Shown: piece after piece, positions 9,174 to 19,861 of the stretch
Layout of the letters: each line of letters begins with the position of its first letter
Position numbering within the stretch: position 1 is the first letter of the stretch
Assembly: GCA_028284185.1 (NCBI GenBank)
Contig: JANQSG010000020.1
Location: 1-64,000 of the forward strand
Direction: 5' to 3'
DNA: 64,000 nt
Source of the DNA: Kangiella sp.
GTDB lineage: Bacteria; Pseudomonadota; Gammaproteobacteria; Enterobacterales; Kangiellaceae
Position numbers and translations under genes: made by a program
Notes under the pieces: generated by a model
The model's database searches: none
What the model was told of the DNA's origin: nothing
The model's input: the letters and a program-made list of their open reading frames with translations, nothing else

Positions 9174-11450
9174 ATGTTAGATAAAGAATTAGAACAATCC
9201 TTGAACAAGGCGTTTCATAAGGCGCGGGAGAAGCGTCATGAATTTATTACCATTGAACATCTAATGCTGGCCTTGCTCGACAATGAAGATGCTTTAAAAG
9301 TGTTGAAGGCTTGTGATGCTAATGTTTCGGTGTTGAAAGGTGATTTAGAAGCGTTTGTAGATAAAACCACGCCATTATTTGCTGAGGAAGAAGAGGATTT
9401 TGAGATCCAGCCAACTATTGGCTTTCAGCGCGTTTTACAGCGTGCGGTATTCCATGTGCAGTCTTCTGGCCGCGATTCGGTTACGGGTGCTAATGTGCTA
9501 GTGGCGATGTTTAGTGAGCCGGAAAGTCAGGCGGTATTTTTGCTATCCAAGCAGGATATTTCTCGCCTTGATGTGGTGAATTTTATTTCTCATGGTATCA
9601 GTAAAGATGAAGATGATTTGCAGCTTGGCCATGACTCAGAAACTGGTGAAGAAGCTGAAACGGTTGAGGAAGCCAGGCCACTGGATCAGTATGCGGTAAA
9701 CCTGAATCAATTAGCCGTAGATGGAAAAATCGATCCGCTGATTGGACGCGCTTACGAAATTGAGCGAGTAGTACAGATTTTAAGTCGTCGTCGCAAGAAC
9801 AATCCTTTACTGGTGGGCGAAGCAGGGGTTGGTAAAACTGCTATTGCTGAAGGCTTGGCCAAACGCATTGTTGATCAAAATGTGCCAGAAGTGATTTCTG
9901 ATGCGGTGGTTTATAGTCTAGATCTGGGTGTTTTATTGGCTGGAACCAAATACCGTGGCGATTTTGAAAAACGTTTAAAAGCAGTTTTGGCTCAATTGAA
10001 AAAAGAAACTAACGTTATTTTATTTATTGATGAAATCCATACTATTATTGGTGCTGGCGCTGCTTCTGGCGGTTCTATGGATGCTTCTAATCTGATCAAG
10101 CCGGTATTGGCTAATGGCGATTTACGTTGTATTGGTTCGACTACCTATCAGGAATACCGAGGGATTTTTGAAAAAGATCATGCTTTGGCGCGCCGTTTCC
10201 AGAAAATTGATATCAAGGAACCGACCGTTGGTGAAACCATTCAGATTCTGGAAGGTTTGCAGGATCGTTATGAAAAGCATCATGGTGTTAAGTATTTACC
10301 TGCCGCTTTAAAGGCCGCGGCAGAATTGAGTGCGCGCTATATTACCGATCGTCAATTACCGGATAAAGCCATTGATTTAATTGATGAAGCAGGCGCTCGA
10401 CAAAGAGTGGTGCCGGAGGAAGAGCGTAAGTCAGTAATCACGGCTTTAGAAATTGAGCAAGTGGTTGCCAAAGTGGCTCGTATTCCGGAAAAAACGGTTT
10501 CTACTTCTGACAAAGAGTTACTTAAAAATCTTGAGCGTAACCTTAAGATGGTGGTGTTTGGTCAAGACAAGGCTATTGAGACGCTTTCAGAGGCAATTAA
10601 GTTGTCTCGCGCTGGTTTAGGGCAAGAAAACAAACCGGTTGGCTCCTTCTTATTCGCTGGCCCTACCGGTGTCGGTAAAACCGAGGTAACTAAACAGTTA
10701 GCGCGTTTAATGGGGGTTGAATTGATCCGCTTTGATATGTCGGAATATATGGAATCTCACACAGTTTCGCGCTTGATTGGGGCGCCGCCAGGCTATGTAG
10801 GCTACGATCAAGGAGGTCTGTTAACTGAGGCGATTAATAAAAATCCGCATGCGGTTTTATTATTGGATGAGATCGAAAAAGCCCATCCTGATGTGTTTAA
10901 CCTGTTATTACAGGTAATGGATAATGGTACCTTGACCGATAACAATGGTCGTAAGGCAGATTTTCGCAATGTGGTTTTGGTGATGACTTCCAATGCAGGT
11001 GCTCAGGAGCTTGCTAAAGCCAATATGGGCTTTAAAGGTACTGACGATTATTCACGTGATAATATCGAAGCCATTAACCGTACTTTCTCACCAGAATTTA
11101 GAAATCGTTTGGACTCGGTGGTCTGGTTTAAGGCGTTACCACCAAAGGTTATTCTATCGATTGTCGATAAGTTTTTAACTGAGCTACAAGGTCAGTTGGA
11201 TGAAAAACAGGTGAACTTACATGTGAATGAGGAAGCCAGGCAGCATCTAGCGGATATTGGTTATGATGTGCGTATGGGGGCCAGGCCAATGGAACGAATT
11301 ATCAGCGAGAATGTTCGCCGACCATTGGCTAATGAACTGCTGTTTGGCGATTTAACGCAAGGCGGTGATGTGTACGTCACTATGCAAAATGGTCAGTTGG
11401 ATATTCGCATCGAACCACATCGTGAGAAATTGCCTGCCAGTGCAGAATAA
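9174..11450 (+). CDS. clpA: ATP-dependent Clp protease ATP-binding subunit ClpA
   Basis: 758 residues, full length for ClpA. The N-domain (1 to ~145) binds ClpS. The first AAA+ module has Walker A GEAGVGKT at 215-222, and the second has GPTGVGKT at 496-503, with a Walker [16 protein letters not shown] further on and a C-terminal D2-small domain. It lacks the long middle coiled coil of ClpB. It unfolds substrates and threads them into ClpP, whose gene is elsewhere. The ATG follows a GAGGTG site. Confidence 0.97.
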   Translation: MLDKELEQSLNKAFHKAREKRHEFITIEHLMLALLDNEDALKVLKACDANVSVLKGDLEAFVDKTTPLFAEEEEDFEIQPTIGFQRVLQRAVFHVQSSGRDSVTGANVLVAMFSEPESQAVFLLSKQDISRLDVVNFISHGISKDEDDLQLGHDSETGEEAETVEEARPLDQYAVNLNQLAVDGKIDPLIGRAYEIERVVQILSRRRKNNPLLVGEAGVGKTAIAEGLAKRIVDQNVPEVISDAVVYSLDLGVLLAGTKYRGDFEKRLKAVLAQLKKETNVILFIDEIHTIIGAGAASGGSMDASNLIKPVLANGDLRCIGSTTYQEYRGIFEKDHALARRFQKIDIKEPTVGETIQILEGLQDRYEKHHGVKYLPAALKAAAELSARYITDRQLPDKAIDLIDEAGARQRVVPEEERKSVITALEIEQVVAKVARIPEKTVSTSDKELLKNLERNLKMVVFGQDKAIETLSEAIKLSRAGLGQENKPVGSFLFAGPTGVGKTEVTKQLARLMGVELIRFDMSEYMESHTVSRLIGAPPGYVGYDQGGLLTEAINKNPHAVLLLDEIEKAHPDVFNLLLQVMDNGTLTDNNGRKADFRNVVLVMTSNAGAQELAKANMGFKGTDDYSRDNIEAINRTFSPEFRNRLDSVVWFKALPPKVILSIVDKFLTELQGQLDEKQVNLHVNEEARQHLADIGYDVRMGARPMERIISENVRRPLANELLFGDLTQGGDVYVTMQNGQLDIRIEPHREKLPASAE

Positions 11451-11465
11451 ACTTTTCCTGACTCG

Positions 11466-11495
11466 TAAAAAAGGCGCTCAATTGAGCGCCTTTTT
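11466..11495. terminator. Bidirectional terminator after clpA and infA
   Basis: A near-perfect palindrome, GGCGCTCAATTGAGCGCC, is flanked by A5 and T5 and lies between convergent clpA and infA. It can stop transcription from both sides. Confidence 0.9.
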
Positions 11496-11531
11496 CAATT
11501 AATGAACTATTTCATTAATAGCAAAGAAGTA

Positions 11532-11750
11532 TTAACGAGCGCGGAAGGTAATTCTACCTTTGGATAAGTCATAAGGACTGATTTCCACAGTCACCGTGTC
11601 GCCGGTTAAGATACGAATGTAGTTTTTGCGCATTTTGCCAGAAATATGTGCAGTGACTACGTGACCATTTTCCAGCTCAACTCGAAACATGGTGTTGGGT
11701 AGAGTTTCCAGCACTTTGCCTTCTAACTCAATTACATCTTCTTTCGCCAT
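11532..11750 (-). CDS. infA: Translation initiation factor IF-1
   Basis: 72 residues beginning [13 protein letters not shown], the standard IF-1 start, with an S1/OB-fold pattern through to ITFRAR. The frame extends 13 codons further upstream, but that extension is not conserved in IF-1, so the internal ATG is chosen. IF-1 binds the ribosomal A site and assists IF-2 and IF-3. It is transcribed after the aat-bpt-alaA group, with a 161-base gap that probably contains its own promoter. Confidence 0.97.
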   Translation of the reverse strand: MAKEDVIELEGKVLETLPNTMFRVELENGHVVTAHISGKMRKNYIRILTGDTVTVEISPYDLSKGRITFRAR

Positions 11751-11911
11751 ATAAATTCTATACCTTTGTTGCCTAACATATTTTTCCATACTCGAATGGA
11801 AAAGACTATATGTTCAAAAAACGCGCGTATAATGCACTATTTGACCAATAATCGCAAAGGATTTTAGCGAATTTGGCTGAATATGAGCTGAATTGGGCAA
11901 ATTAGTGCTTA

Positions 11912-13126
11912 TTACTGCCGGTAAGCGTTAAAAAATTGTTGAAGCTGGCTTAATCCATGAGTTAATTCATCGGGCCTGGGTAAAAAGACCAGCCTAAAAT
12001 GATCCGGCTGTGGCCAGTTAAAAGCGGTGCCGTGAACCAGTAGAATATGTTGTTCCATCAATAAATCCAGAATCATCTGCTCATCATTATGGATATTAAA
12101 TTTCCTGATATCCACTTTGGGGAACATATAAAAAGCCCCTTTAGGTTTTTTACAACTAATGCCATCGATTTGATCCAGCATTTGCCAGGCGATTTCTCTT
12201 TGCTTATGTAGACGCCCATCGGTTGCTATTAGCTCATTGATGTTTTGATACCCCTCAAGGGCTGGTTGAATAGCAAATTGAGCTGGCACATTGGCACATA
12301 AACGCATGGAAGAAAGGGTGGTCAAGCCCTCAATATAACCCTTGGCTTTATGAGTGGGGCCTGAAATGAGCATCCAGCCAGTTCGATATCCGGCAACACG
12401 ATAGGTTTTGGATAGACCACTAAAAGTTACGATAAGCAAGTCATTGCATAAAGTAGCCACTGAATCAAAAGCTGTATGGTCATACAGGATCTTATCGTAG
12501 ATTTCATCGCTAAAAACTATTAGTTGGTGCTTTCTGGCAAGCTCCAATAATTGTAAAAGAAATTCTTTCGGGTAAACGGCACCAGTTGGATTGTTAGGAT
12601 TAATAATAACCAGCGCCCGTGTTTTGCTGGTAATTTTATTCTCCATATCCTTCAAATCGGGCAACCAGTCTGAAGCTTCATCACACAAATAATGAACCGG
12701 ATTGCCACCAGTTAATTTCACTGAAGCGGTCCAAAGCGGATAGTCAGGGGCAGGGATCAAAACTTCGTCACCTAAATTAAGCAGGCCTTGCATAGACATC
12801 AGGATTAACTCGCTAACCCCATTGCCAATATAGATATTATCCAGCTTCAGATCTTCTATGCCTTTATTTTGATAATGTTGATAAATCGCGGTTCGTGCTG
12901 AATGGATCCCTTTGGAATCGGTATAACCTTCGGCATTGGTCAAGTTTTCAATCACACTATTCACAATATTGTCTGGTGCCTTGAAACCAAATGGTGCGGG
13001 ATTGCCTACATTTAGTTTCAAAATTTGTTTGCCAGCAGCTTCCAGTTTATTCGCTGCTTCCAATACCGGCCCACGAATGTCATAGCAGACACCAGTTAAA
13101 TTATTGGACTTGTTAATTGTGCTCAT
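11912..13126 (-). CDS. alaA: Alanine-synthesising aminotransferase AlaA-like
   Basis: 404 residues. Class I PLP-dependent aminotransferase with NPNNPTGAVY and the PLP-lysine region FSGLSKTYRVAGYR. The N-terminus MSTINKSNNLTGVCYDIRGP lines up with that of E. coli AlaA (YfbQ), which makes alanine from pyruvate and glutamate. I therefore prefer this ATG to one 24 bases upstream (13150); neither has a good ribosome site. It follows bpt in what looks like one minus-strand operon. Its insertion between bpt and infA is less usual, and alanine metabolism recurs nearby with ald. Confidence 0.88.
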   Translation of the reverse strand: MSTINKSNNLTGVCYDIRGPVLEAANKLEAAGKQILKLNVGNPAPFGFKAPDNIVNSVIENLTNAEGYTDSKGIHSARTAIYQHYQNKGIEDLKLDNIYIGNGVSELILMSMQGLLNLGDEVLIPAPDYPLWTASVKLTGGNPVHYLCDEASDWLPDLKDMENKITSKTRALVIINPNNPTGAVYPKEFLLQLLELARKHQLIVFSDEIYDKILYDHTAFDSVATLCNDLLIVTFSGLSKTYRVAGYRTGWMLISGPTHKAKGYIEGLTTLSSMRLCANVPAQFAIQPALEGYQNINELIATDGRLHKQREIAWQMLDQIDGISCKKPKGAFYMFPKVDIRKFNIHNDEQMILDLLMEQHILLVHGTAFNWPQPDHFRLVFLPRPDELTHGLSQLQQFFNAYRQ

Positions 13127-13157
13127 CGTAGGAAAAAGTGCTTTATTCATGGTAGGG

Positions 13158-13886
13158 CTAATTTTTTTGATAAGGGACCCAACGGTTTTGGATAAAAACC
13201 TCTGCGGGTTGAAAATTCTGTTTGTAGCTCATTTTATCGCAATTTTGTATGTAATACCCTAAATAACAAAAGGGTAATTGTTGTTGCTGACATAATTCAA
13301 TGGTCTTTAAAATTAAAAAAGTTCCCAGGCTTTTATAAGAGCTCTCAGGATCGAAAAAGGAATAAACTGCAGAAAGGCCATCGTCCAAAATATCCAGTGC
13401 CATAATAGCCACGATTTTATGATTCGGATCATAGGTTTTTAGTAGTAGGCTTTCACACCAGTCAGAAAACAAAAACTCATCGTATTGCTGAAAGGAGGGA
13501 GGGTACATATCGCCATTTTTGTGCCGCAGACAAATGTATTTTTCATACAGCTCATAGTCATTGGTATCTGCTTTAGCATGATGTATTTGTACGCTTAAGC
13601 TTGAATTGGTGCTTAAAATTCTTTTTTGAGTTTTCGATAAACGAAAATCATCAGCAATAACGCGATATGCCCAGCAGGCGGAGCAATTGGGGCATTGAGG
13701 ACGATAAACATGATTACCGCTACGGCGAAAGCCCAGACGACTTAATTCCGCATAAAGGTTGTTATCAAAATCTAAAGCGGGATCGGCAAACACAGATATG
13801 GAGGTTTGCTCTTCCAGATAGCCGCAAGTATGTTCAGGGCCTGCGTAGAGCTTGATGTGCTGAGTATCTTTTTGCCTGTTTGTCAT
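13158..13886 (-). CDS. bpt: Aspartate/glutamate leucyltransferase Bpt
   Basis: 242 residues. The N-terminal Cys-containing segment (EHTCGYLEEQ) and RPQCPNCSACWAYRV are the conserved features of the ATE/Bpt family, followed by a GNAT-like C-terminal half (AVYSFFDPE, SLGTFLILKTIE, CYLGYYI). Bpt transfers leucine from Leu-tRNA to proteins starting with Asp or Glu, turning them into ClpS-ClpAP substrates. It sits 20 bases after aat and shares its operon. The family's Cys residues may bind an Fe-S cluster or heme. Confidence 0.95.
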   Translation of the reverse strand: MTNRQKDTQHIKLYAGPEHTCGYLEEQTSISVFADPALDFDNNLYAELSRLGFRRSGNHVYRPQCPNCSACWAYRVIADDFRLSKTQKRILSTNSSLSVQIHHAKADTNDYELYEKYICLRHKNGDMYPPSFQQYDEFLFSDWCESLLLKTYDPNHKIVAIMALDILDDGLSAVYSFFDPESSYKSLGTFLILKTIELCQQQQLPFCYLGYYIQNCDKMSYKQNFQPAEVFIQNRWVPYQKN

Positions 13887-13906
13887 CTCAACTTAATGAA
13901 GTTTGT

Positions 13907-14626
13907 TTACCAATGTACCAGCCTTTTAGCTACTTTAAACAAATCTTTTGGTTGTTGCCAGTCTCTATGTTCTTTTAAAAGTTGCAGAAAATTATCACGA
14001 CTAATATCCTCGGCACCTAAAGAATAAAGATGTTCATTAGGTACCTGGCAGTCAATCAGGATAAAATCCGCTTGTTTTAAATAATAAACCAAGTGGGCCA
14101 ATGCAATTTTAGAAGCATCTGGCTTTAAACTAAACATGGATTCACCAAAGAAAAACTTACCAAGACTGACACCATATAAGCCGCCAATTAAATTTTGCAT
14201 TGAATCATAGATTTCAATGGAATGAGCCAGGCCTTTTAGATGTAGCTCATAATAAGCCTGCTGCATTTCTGGCAGGATCCAGGTTTCTGTTTGTTTAGCT
14301 CTGGGTAAAGAACAACTAGCAATAACTTTTTTAAAGTCTTTATTAACTATGACTTGATAATTATCTTTTTTTAAACTGCGCTTTAAAGACTTAGAAATAT
14401 GGAGATTTTGATCACTAGTTAGATTAAACACACAGCGCGGATCGGGTGACCACCACAAAATGGGTTCATCTTCGCAATACCAGGGGAAAATGCCATTGCG
14501 ATAGGCCTCGGTTAAACGCTCAATTGATAAATCACCACCAATAGCCAATAAACCATTTGGTTCTTGCTGCGCTAAATGGGCCGATGGAAATTCCTTGTGT
14601 TGATCGAGTAGAAATATTGAGCTCAT
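13907..14626 (-). CDS. aat: Leucyl/phenylalanyl-tRNA-protein transferase
   Basis: 239 residues, the usual Aat length. Conserved blocks are GLLAIGGDLS, YRNGIFPWY, WWSPDPRCVF, ETWILPEMQQAYYELH, LYGVSLGKFFFGESMFS and DCQVPNEHLYSLGA. The enzyme adds Leu or Phe to N-terminal Arg or Lys, making primary destabilising residues for ClpS. It is followed 20 bases later by bpt. With clpS-clpA close by, this gives both known bacterial N-degron transferases in one locus. Confidence 0.97.
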   Translation of the reverse strand: MSSIFLLDQHKEFPSAHLAQQEPNGLLAIGGDLSIERLTEAYRNGIFPWYCEDEPILWWSPDPRCVFNLTSDQNLHISKSLKRSLKKDNYQVIVNKDFKKVIASCSLPRAKQTETWILPEMQQAYYELHLKGLAHSIEIYDSMQNLIGGLYGVSLGKFFFGESMFSLKPDASKIALAHLVYYLKQADFILIDCQVPNEHLYSLGAEDISRDNFLQLLKEHRDWQQPKDLFKVAKRLVHW

Positions 14627-14680
14627 GATTCGTTCTTTTAGAACTTTTACTTAATATTAAAACAAATATTATTTAAGGCA

Positions 14681-14706
14681 ATAAAAAAGGGCAGTTAAAC
14701 CGCCCT
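14681..14706 (-). terminator. Terminator after trxB
   Basis: Read on minus, the arms AGGGC/GCCCT (extended by a G-U pair and GTT/AAC) are followed by a T6 run. It lies between trxB and aat, so aat probably has its own promoter or depends on read-through. Confidence 0.7.
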
Positions 14707-14727
14707 CATCATTAACTTTGATAGCCT

Positions 14728-15690
<963 letters not shown>

Positions 15691-15882
15691 TTAGATTTTA
15701 CTTATAAATTTGATGGCTAGATTGTAGGGGCTTGAGCCCTAAAAATAAACCCAATAGAAAAAACTTCGATAAATTTAATCGATTTTATAGCTATAAGCTA
15801 TGAGTTAAGCTTAATTAGCACCTGTTGTTTATTAACAAATTAAAGATGTATAATCACTCCACGATTATTTTATACAATTACT

Positions 15883-16614
15883 ATGATTGCTGAACGAACT
15901 TTAGAAGAAATCGAGGAACTGAGAAGTACATATGAACAACAAGGATATGTAGAAATTAAGAACTTTTTTGATAATGAATTTGCAGAAAAGCTTCTTAAAT
16001 CATTTTTACAAGAACAAAATTGGAATATAGCTACCTTGGTGCAAGGTAGACCTTTTATTGTTTCTGTGGATGAATTAATGAAACAAGAACCTGAAAAAGT
16101 TCATAGTTTTATCAATGAGGCTGTTTTATATGCAGCTCAGCACCCTTTTCAGTATTTTTATGAACATATTAGATTGCAGGGAGATAATGATCAGCATGGA
16201 GGTGAGCAGGTTAAGTCCAGATATGCAGAGTTAATTAAACTCATTGATTCAGATAAAATGCTAGAAATAATTAAGTCGATTACTGGTGAAGTGAACGCAA
16301 AAGAAGTAATAGAAGCACAATTAACCAAATATACAGCCAATTATTTTTTGAAGAGCCATACTGATAGTGACCCAAATAACCCTTATGTAAGACATGCGGC
16401 TCTTGTTTTTGGCTTCAGTAAAGACTGGATTGCAGATTGGGGAGGAGTGTTAAACCTTAAAAAAGCAAACACTAATGAATATGCAGCTCTATTGCCAGGG
16501 TTTAACTGCCTACAGATATTTAAGGTACCAACTGAACATTTTGTATCCCAAGTTGCTAATTATTGCCCGAAACCTAGAATTGCTATTTCTGGCTGGATTG
16601 CATCAAAAAAATAA
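15883..16614 (+). CDS. 2-oxoglutarate/Fe(II)-dependent dioxygenase (SM-20/prolyl 4-hydroxylase-like)
   Basis: 243 residues. The iron-binding facial triad is visible as His159-x-Asp161 (SHTDSD) and the distal His219 (TEHFV). Arg232 (KPRIAISGW) is placed to bind 2-oxoglutarate. GGVLNL and the GFNCLQIF strand between them fit the double-stranded beta helix of the P4Hc/SM-20 branch. Such bacterial enzymes hydroxylate proteins (for example ribosomal proteins or EF-Tu) or small molecules; the target here is unknown. It stands alone with a short spacer to a convergent gene and no obvious terminator. Confidence 0.82.
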   Translation: MIAERTLEEIEELRSTYEQQGYVEIKNFFDNEFAEKLLKSFLQEQNWNIATLVQGRPFIVSVDELMKQEPEKVHSFINEAVLYAAQHPFQYFYEHIRLQGDNDQHGGEQVKSRYAELIKLIDSDKMLEIIKSITGEVNAKEVIEAQLTKYTANYFLKSHTDSDPNNPYVRHAALVFGFSKDWIADWGGVLNLKKANTNEYAALLPGFNCLQIFKVPTEHFVSQVANYCPKPRIAISGWIASKK

Positions 16615-16627
16615 TAGTATTCAGCGA

Positions 16628-17053
16628 TTAACAGGCAGATTGATTTTCTTTAACGTATTTAGCTGATTCTTTAATCACCTGGCGCAGGATTTTTTCATCC
16701 ACATCTTCCAGTTTATTAATATAAAGACAGGCCACACTAGTTTTGCATTTTCCTAGCTTTTCAAGCAGTTCTGGGCGTTTCTTAAAGCCGTCCATAATAT
16801 ATAAGGTCAAATTCTGCTTACGAGGGGAGAAACCGGTATAGAACCAGTCGCCTTCGCGACCAGATTTGTATTTGTAACGATATAGCCCAAAACCAACAAT
16901 TGAATCGCCCCACATTACCGGTTTTTCGCCGGTGATTTCACTCATCATATCCAGCATCTTTAAACTGTCTTCTCGACGCTTTTGATGTTCCACTGAATTA
17001 AGAAAGGCTGCTACATCGGCATCATTGGGTTGGGTTTTGTTGGTGGAGGACAT
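16628..17053 (-). CDS. DUF1801 family protein
   Basis: 141 residues. The ATG at 17053 has AAGGA six bases upstream; a TTG six codons earlier is less likely. The pattern MLDMMSEITGEKPVMWGDSIVGFG followed by FYTGFSPRKQNLTLYIM is the DUF1801 fold (YdhG/iron-chaperone-like, structurally related to frataxin-like proteins). Function is unknown. Charged and soluble, with no signal peptide. It converges on the dioxygenase gene with a 13-base gap. Confidence 0.8.
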   Translation of the reverse strand: MSSTNKTQPNDADVAAFLNSVEHQKRREDSLKMLDMMSEITGEKPVMWGDSIVGFGLYRYKYKSGREGDWFYTGFSPRKQNLTLYIMDGFKKRPELLEKLGKCKTSVACLYINKLEDVDEKILRQVIKESAKYVKENQSAC

Positions 17054-17377
17054 TGCTTGTTCCTTATTCAATCAGACTGAATCTAAACATAAATTAGCAA
17101 GTCCGGTACTATTTGTCTAACCAGTTGAATTTTAGGCGTTAATTGCTTTACTTTTAGATAAAATACTGTATTGTGCTAAATGCTGGTTTAATGCAACAGA
17201 TTTGTGAAGATTTTTAAGTTCGACGGTACTATGAAAGACTCTCCAGTTCCAAAACTGAAATGGTGAGCCCAAAGTTAGTAACACGCCTTAATATCGTAAC
17301 AGTAGTGTCATTGTGTTCAGTAATATGCCGACTTTGGCAACAGTTTAAAATAAGCAAATAGTGCTTTGGAGAGAGAT
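17054..17377 (+). promoter_or_regulatory. 324-base gap, likely holding the cold-shock gene promoter and long leader
   Basis: No gene is seen. cspA-type genes usually have a long 5' leader that folds differently at low temperature, and this gap upstream of the cold-shock gene is long enough. I see no convincing -35/-10 pair and no exact cold-box, so the assignment is by position only. Confidence 0.4.
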
Positions 17378-17584
17378 ATGTCAACAATCACGGGTACCGT
17401 TAAATGGTTTAACGACGCAAAAGGTTTTGGTTTCATCGAGCAAGAGCAGGGCGAAGATGTATTTGTACACTTCCGTGCGATTCAAGGTGATGGTTTCAAG
17501 AGCTTGAACGAAGGCGAAAAAGTTCAGTTCGAAATCGAACAAGGCCCTAAAGGCGCACAAGCCGCAAACGTTGTTAAGCTATAA
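17378..17584 (+). CDS. CspA-family cold-shock protein
   Basis: 68 residues. RNP1-like KGFGFIEQ and RNP2-like VFVHF motifs flank the start of a five-strand OB-fold; the opening TGTVKWFND is diagnostic. It binds single-stranded RNA and DNA and melts mRNA structure. The ATG at 17378 is chosen over a TTG four codons upstream because GGAGAG (17368-17373) is correctly spaced for the ATG and would overlap the TTG. Which paralogue this is (cspA, cspD or cspE type) cannot be told from sequence alone. Confidence 0.95.
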   Translation: MSTITGTVKWFNDAKGFGFIEQEQGEDVFVHFRAIQGDGFKSLNEGEKVQFEIEQGPKGAQAANVVKL

Positions 17585-17610
17585 TCGTTAGATTAGTTTA
17601 AGAATTGTTG

Positions 17611-17647
17611 AAAAGCCGCTGCTCTTGTAAAGAGCGGCGGCTTTTTT
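17611..17647 (+). terminator. Terminator of the cold-shock gene
   Basis: A strong hairpin, AAAAGCCGC...GCGGCTTTT with inner GCTCT/AGAGC, is followed by T6. Confidence 0.92.
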
Positions 17648-17721
17648 GATCTAGCAAGGGTGTAAATAGTGTTGAAAATGTAGGATTCAATTGGCACATT
17701 GTAATGAGCTAAATATTATTT

Positions 17722-17749
17722 TCGTCATTCCTGCGTAGTCAGGAATCCA
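17722..17749 (+). repeat. Short palindromic repeat (CGTCATTCCTG type)
   Basis: CGTCATTCCTG, a short loop, then CAGGAATCC. This is the common dispersed palindrome of gammaproteobacterial intergenic regions. A related copy in the opposite orientation lies at 18570-18596, on the other side of the membrane-protein gene. Confidence 0.7.
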
Positions 17750-17774
17750 TACTAAGCATAAGTAAAGATTAGGA

Positions 17775-18422
17775 TTATTTGCGTTGGCTTTCTTGATGCC
17801 TGGAGTTGTACTTCATTGGGTTATCATAATCTAGCCCTGCTTCTTCATAAGTGTCGCGTTTTAGCTGTTCATACTTTTCATATAATTCATTCCACTGCTC
17901 ATTAGACATGGCAGTAAAATCAACCCCTTTATCGCATGTTTGCTGGTTTCTAAATTTAATCCAGTGTTCATAACCAAATCTTGGCACTTCGATCTCAATA
18001 CCTCTATCGTTAATAAGAATTACTGTGGGCTCAACTTTTGGTGCAATATAATAGGGTTTATAAAATAATAGTTCTTCAACTTGTGCACTTTTTTTCGTCC
18101 ACTGGTAGTAAACCTCGAAATTATAAAAAACTGCTGACATAGCCAAAGTAAAGATGAAGATCATAGCTAGTTGAGCTATGGACAATAAATTAAAATTTTT
18201 CCTTAATAAAAAAATTACGAGTTCTGACATCCACCATAAGGCGATGAGTATAAATAGAAATAGAAACCAGCTATAAGGGGTTACAGAAAGATAGGTTTCA
18301 AACCAAAATTGTTCAAATGTCCAGCAATGAGCATATACGGCGGTAATAACAAATGTTATCCAAAAAACCAGAAAGGATATAAAACAAGTTAGGCTTAGTA
18401 TATTTAGTCTAAATTTATTCAT
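17775..18422 (-). CDS. Hypothetical inner-membrane protein
   Basis: 215 residues, family not recognised. Three hydrophobic segments (about 8-30, 50-73 and 79-102) are followed by a soluble C-terminal half with GYEHWIKFRNQQTCDKG and a charged tail rich in Glu, Tyr and Lys. The N-terminal 100 residues therefore anchor it and the last 110 probably form a domain on one face of the membrane. It is a single gene flanked by inverted palindromic repeats and unrelated neighbours, so the context gives no function. The ATG at 18422 is the only plausible start. Confidence 0.6.
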   Translation of the reverse strand: MNKFRLNILSLTCFISFLVFWITFVITAVYAHCWTFEQFWFETYLSVTPYSWFLFLFILIALWWMSELVIFLLRKNFNLLSIAQLAMIFIFTLAMSAVFYNFEVYYQWTKKSAQVEELLFYKPYYIAPKVEPTVILINDRGIEIEVPRFGYEHWIKFRNQQTCDKGVDFTAMSNEQWNELYEKYEQLKRDTYEEAGLDYDNPMKYNSRHQESQRK

Positions 18423-18569
18423 GTTATTTGATTATTATTCTTACTAAATAGATGGGGACGGTTTTAAATATTCCAAGAAATAAAAAGTAACTCGCCGAGG
18501 GGCGAAAAGCTACGATCATTGGTGGTGTAATATAGCGATTAACTTAGGCATTTCCCTATGTTTTGATTA

Positions 18570-18596
18570 GATTCCCGCTTCTGCGGGAATGACGGA
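18570..18596 (-). repeat. Short palindromic repeat, inverted relative to 17722-17749
   Basis: GATTCCCGC-TTCT-GCGGGAATGACGG: a perfect 8-bp stem plus the GACG tail. Read on minus it begins CCGTCATTCCCGC, the same layout as the copy at 17722. Confidence 0.75.
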
Positions 18597-18608
18597 AATC
18601 AATAAGGA

Positions 18609-18636
18609 ATAAAAAACGCCACATTAAGTGACGTTT
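18609..18636 (-). terminator. Terminator of ald
   Basis: On minus, AAAACG-TCAC...GTGG-CGTTTT pairs with one T-G contact and continues into a T-rich stretch just after the ald stop. Confidence 0.75.
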
Positions 18637-18659
18637 TCATTGAAAAACTAGACTAAAAC

Positions 18660-19778
18660 TTATAACCCTAAAGCCTCTCTAGGTTCTACAAAATCAAAAC
18701 CTAAGTTGTCAGCTACCGATCTCTCAGTAACTTTACCTCGGTAAACATTTAGGCCATTTAATAAATGTTCATCATCGGCTAACGCTTGTTTGTAGCCTTT
18801 GTTGGCTAAATTAATAATAAATGGCAAGGTAGCATTGTTAAGGGCGAAAGTTGAGGTTCTTGGAACCGCCCCTGGCATATTAGCTACGCAATAATGTACT
18901 ACGTCATCAATAATAAAAGTTGGTTCATCGTGGGTAGTTGGCTTTGAGGTCTCAAAACAGCCACCCTGATCAATGGCTACATCTACCAGTACCGCACCAG
19001 GTTTCATTTTTTTAATCATTTCAGCAGTGACTAATTTCGGAGCGGCTGCGCCAGGAATCAGCACACCGCCGATGACTAAGTCAGCGGAAGTTACATGATT
19101 TTCTAATGAATCCTGGCTTGAATAAACGGTTTCTACTTGTGTACCAAACTCAGCATCAATACGACGCAATACATCCACATTACGATCAAGCACGATTACG
19201 CGAGCGCCCATGCCCACCGCCATTTTGATGGCATTGGTACCGACTACACCACCACCAATTACGACCACTTTAGCAGGTGATACCCCTGGAACGCCGCCTA
19301 ATAGCATACCGCGGCCACCAGAAGACTTTTCAAGACACTCAGCCCCAGCCTGGATAGACATACGGCCAGCCACTTCTGACATAGGGGCCAATAATGGCAA
19401 GCCACCGGTGCGGCCAGTTACCGTTTCATAGGCGATACAAACAGCGCCAGATTTCACCAAATCCTCAGTTTGCGGTAAATCAGGAGCTAAATGTAAATAG
19501 GTGAATAGAATCTGACCAGCACGTAAACGGGCACGTTCTGGCGCTAACGGCTCTTTTACTTTTACGATCATGTCTGCCTGAGCAAACACTTCTTCTGCAG
19601 TAGAGACAACCGTTGCGCCAATGGCTTCATAATCAGCATCGGTAAAACCAATACCGCTGCCAGCATTGTGTTCAACAATAACTTTATGTCCATGCGCAAT
19701 GAGTTCACGCACACTACCAGGAACCATGCCTACACGATATTCATGGTTTTTAATTTCTTTGGGTACCCCAATCAACAT
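18660..19778 (-). CDS. ald: Alanine dehydrogenase
   Basis: 372 residues, full length. MLIGVPKEIKNHEYRVGM is the family N-terminus; KVKEPL and TYLHLAPD hold the pyruvate-binding Lys and catalytic His regions; the NAD Rossmann motif is VIGGGVVGTNA. It interconverts L-alanine and pyruvate plus ammonia with NAD. It is transcribed divergently from lrp, an arrangement in which Lrp commonly controls ald in response to alanine or leucine. GGAG precedes the ATG. Confidence 0.97.
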   Translation of the reverse strand: MLIGVPKEIKNHEYRVGMVPGSVRELIAHGHKVIVEHNAGSGIGFTDADYEAIGATVVSTAEEVFAQADMIVKVKEPLAPERARLRAGQILFTYLHLAPDLPQTEDLVKSGAVCIAYETVTGRTGGLPLLAPMSEVAGRMSIQAGAECLEKSSGGRGMLLGGVPGVSPAKVVVIGGGVVGTNAIKMAVGMGARVIVLDRNVDVLRRIDAEFGTQVETVYSSQDSLENHVTSADLVIGGVLIPGAAAPKLVTAEMIKKMKPGAVLVDVAIDQGGCFETSKPTTHDEPTFIIDDVVHYCVANMPGAVPRTSTFALNNATLPFIINLANKGYKQALADDEHLLNGLNVYRGKVTERSVADNLGFDFVEPREALGL

Positions 19779-19861
19779 AATTTGTCTCCAAATGATAGTA
19801 ATTTGAAAATTGCTCTGTAATAGAGATATAACCTATTATAATGACTATTATCTGGTTTTAT

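Noticed and set aside
11751..11789. A 13-residue N-terminal extension of IF-1
   Set aside because: IF-1 is strongly conserved at 72 residues beginning MAKED; the extension has no support.
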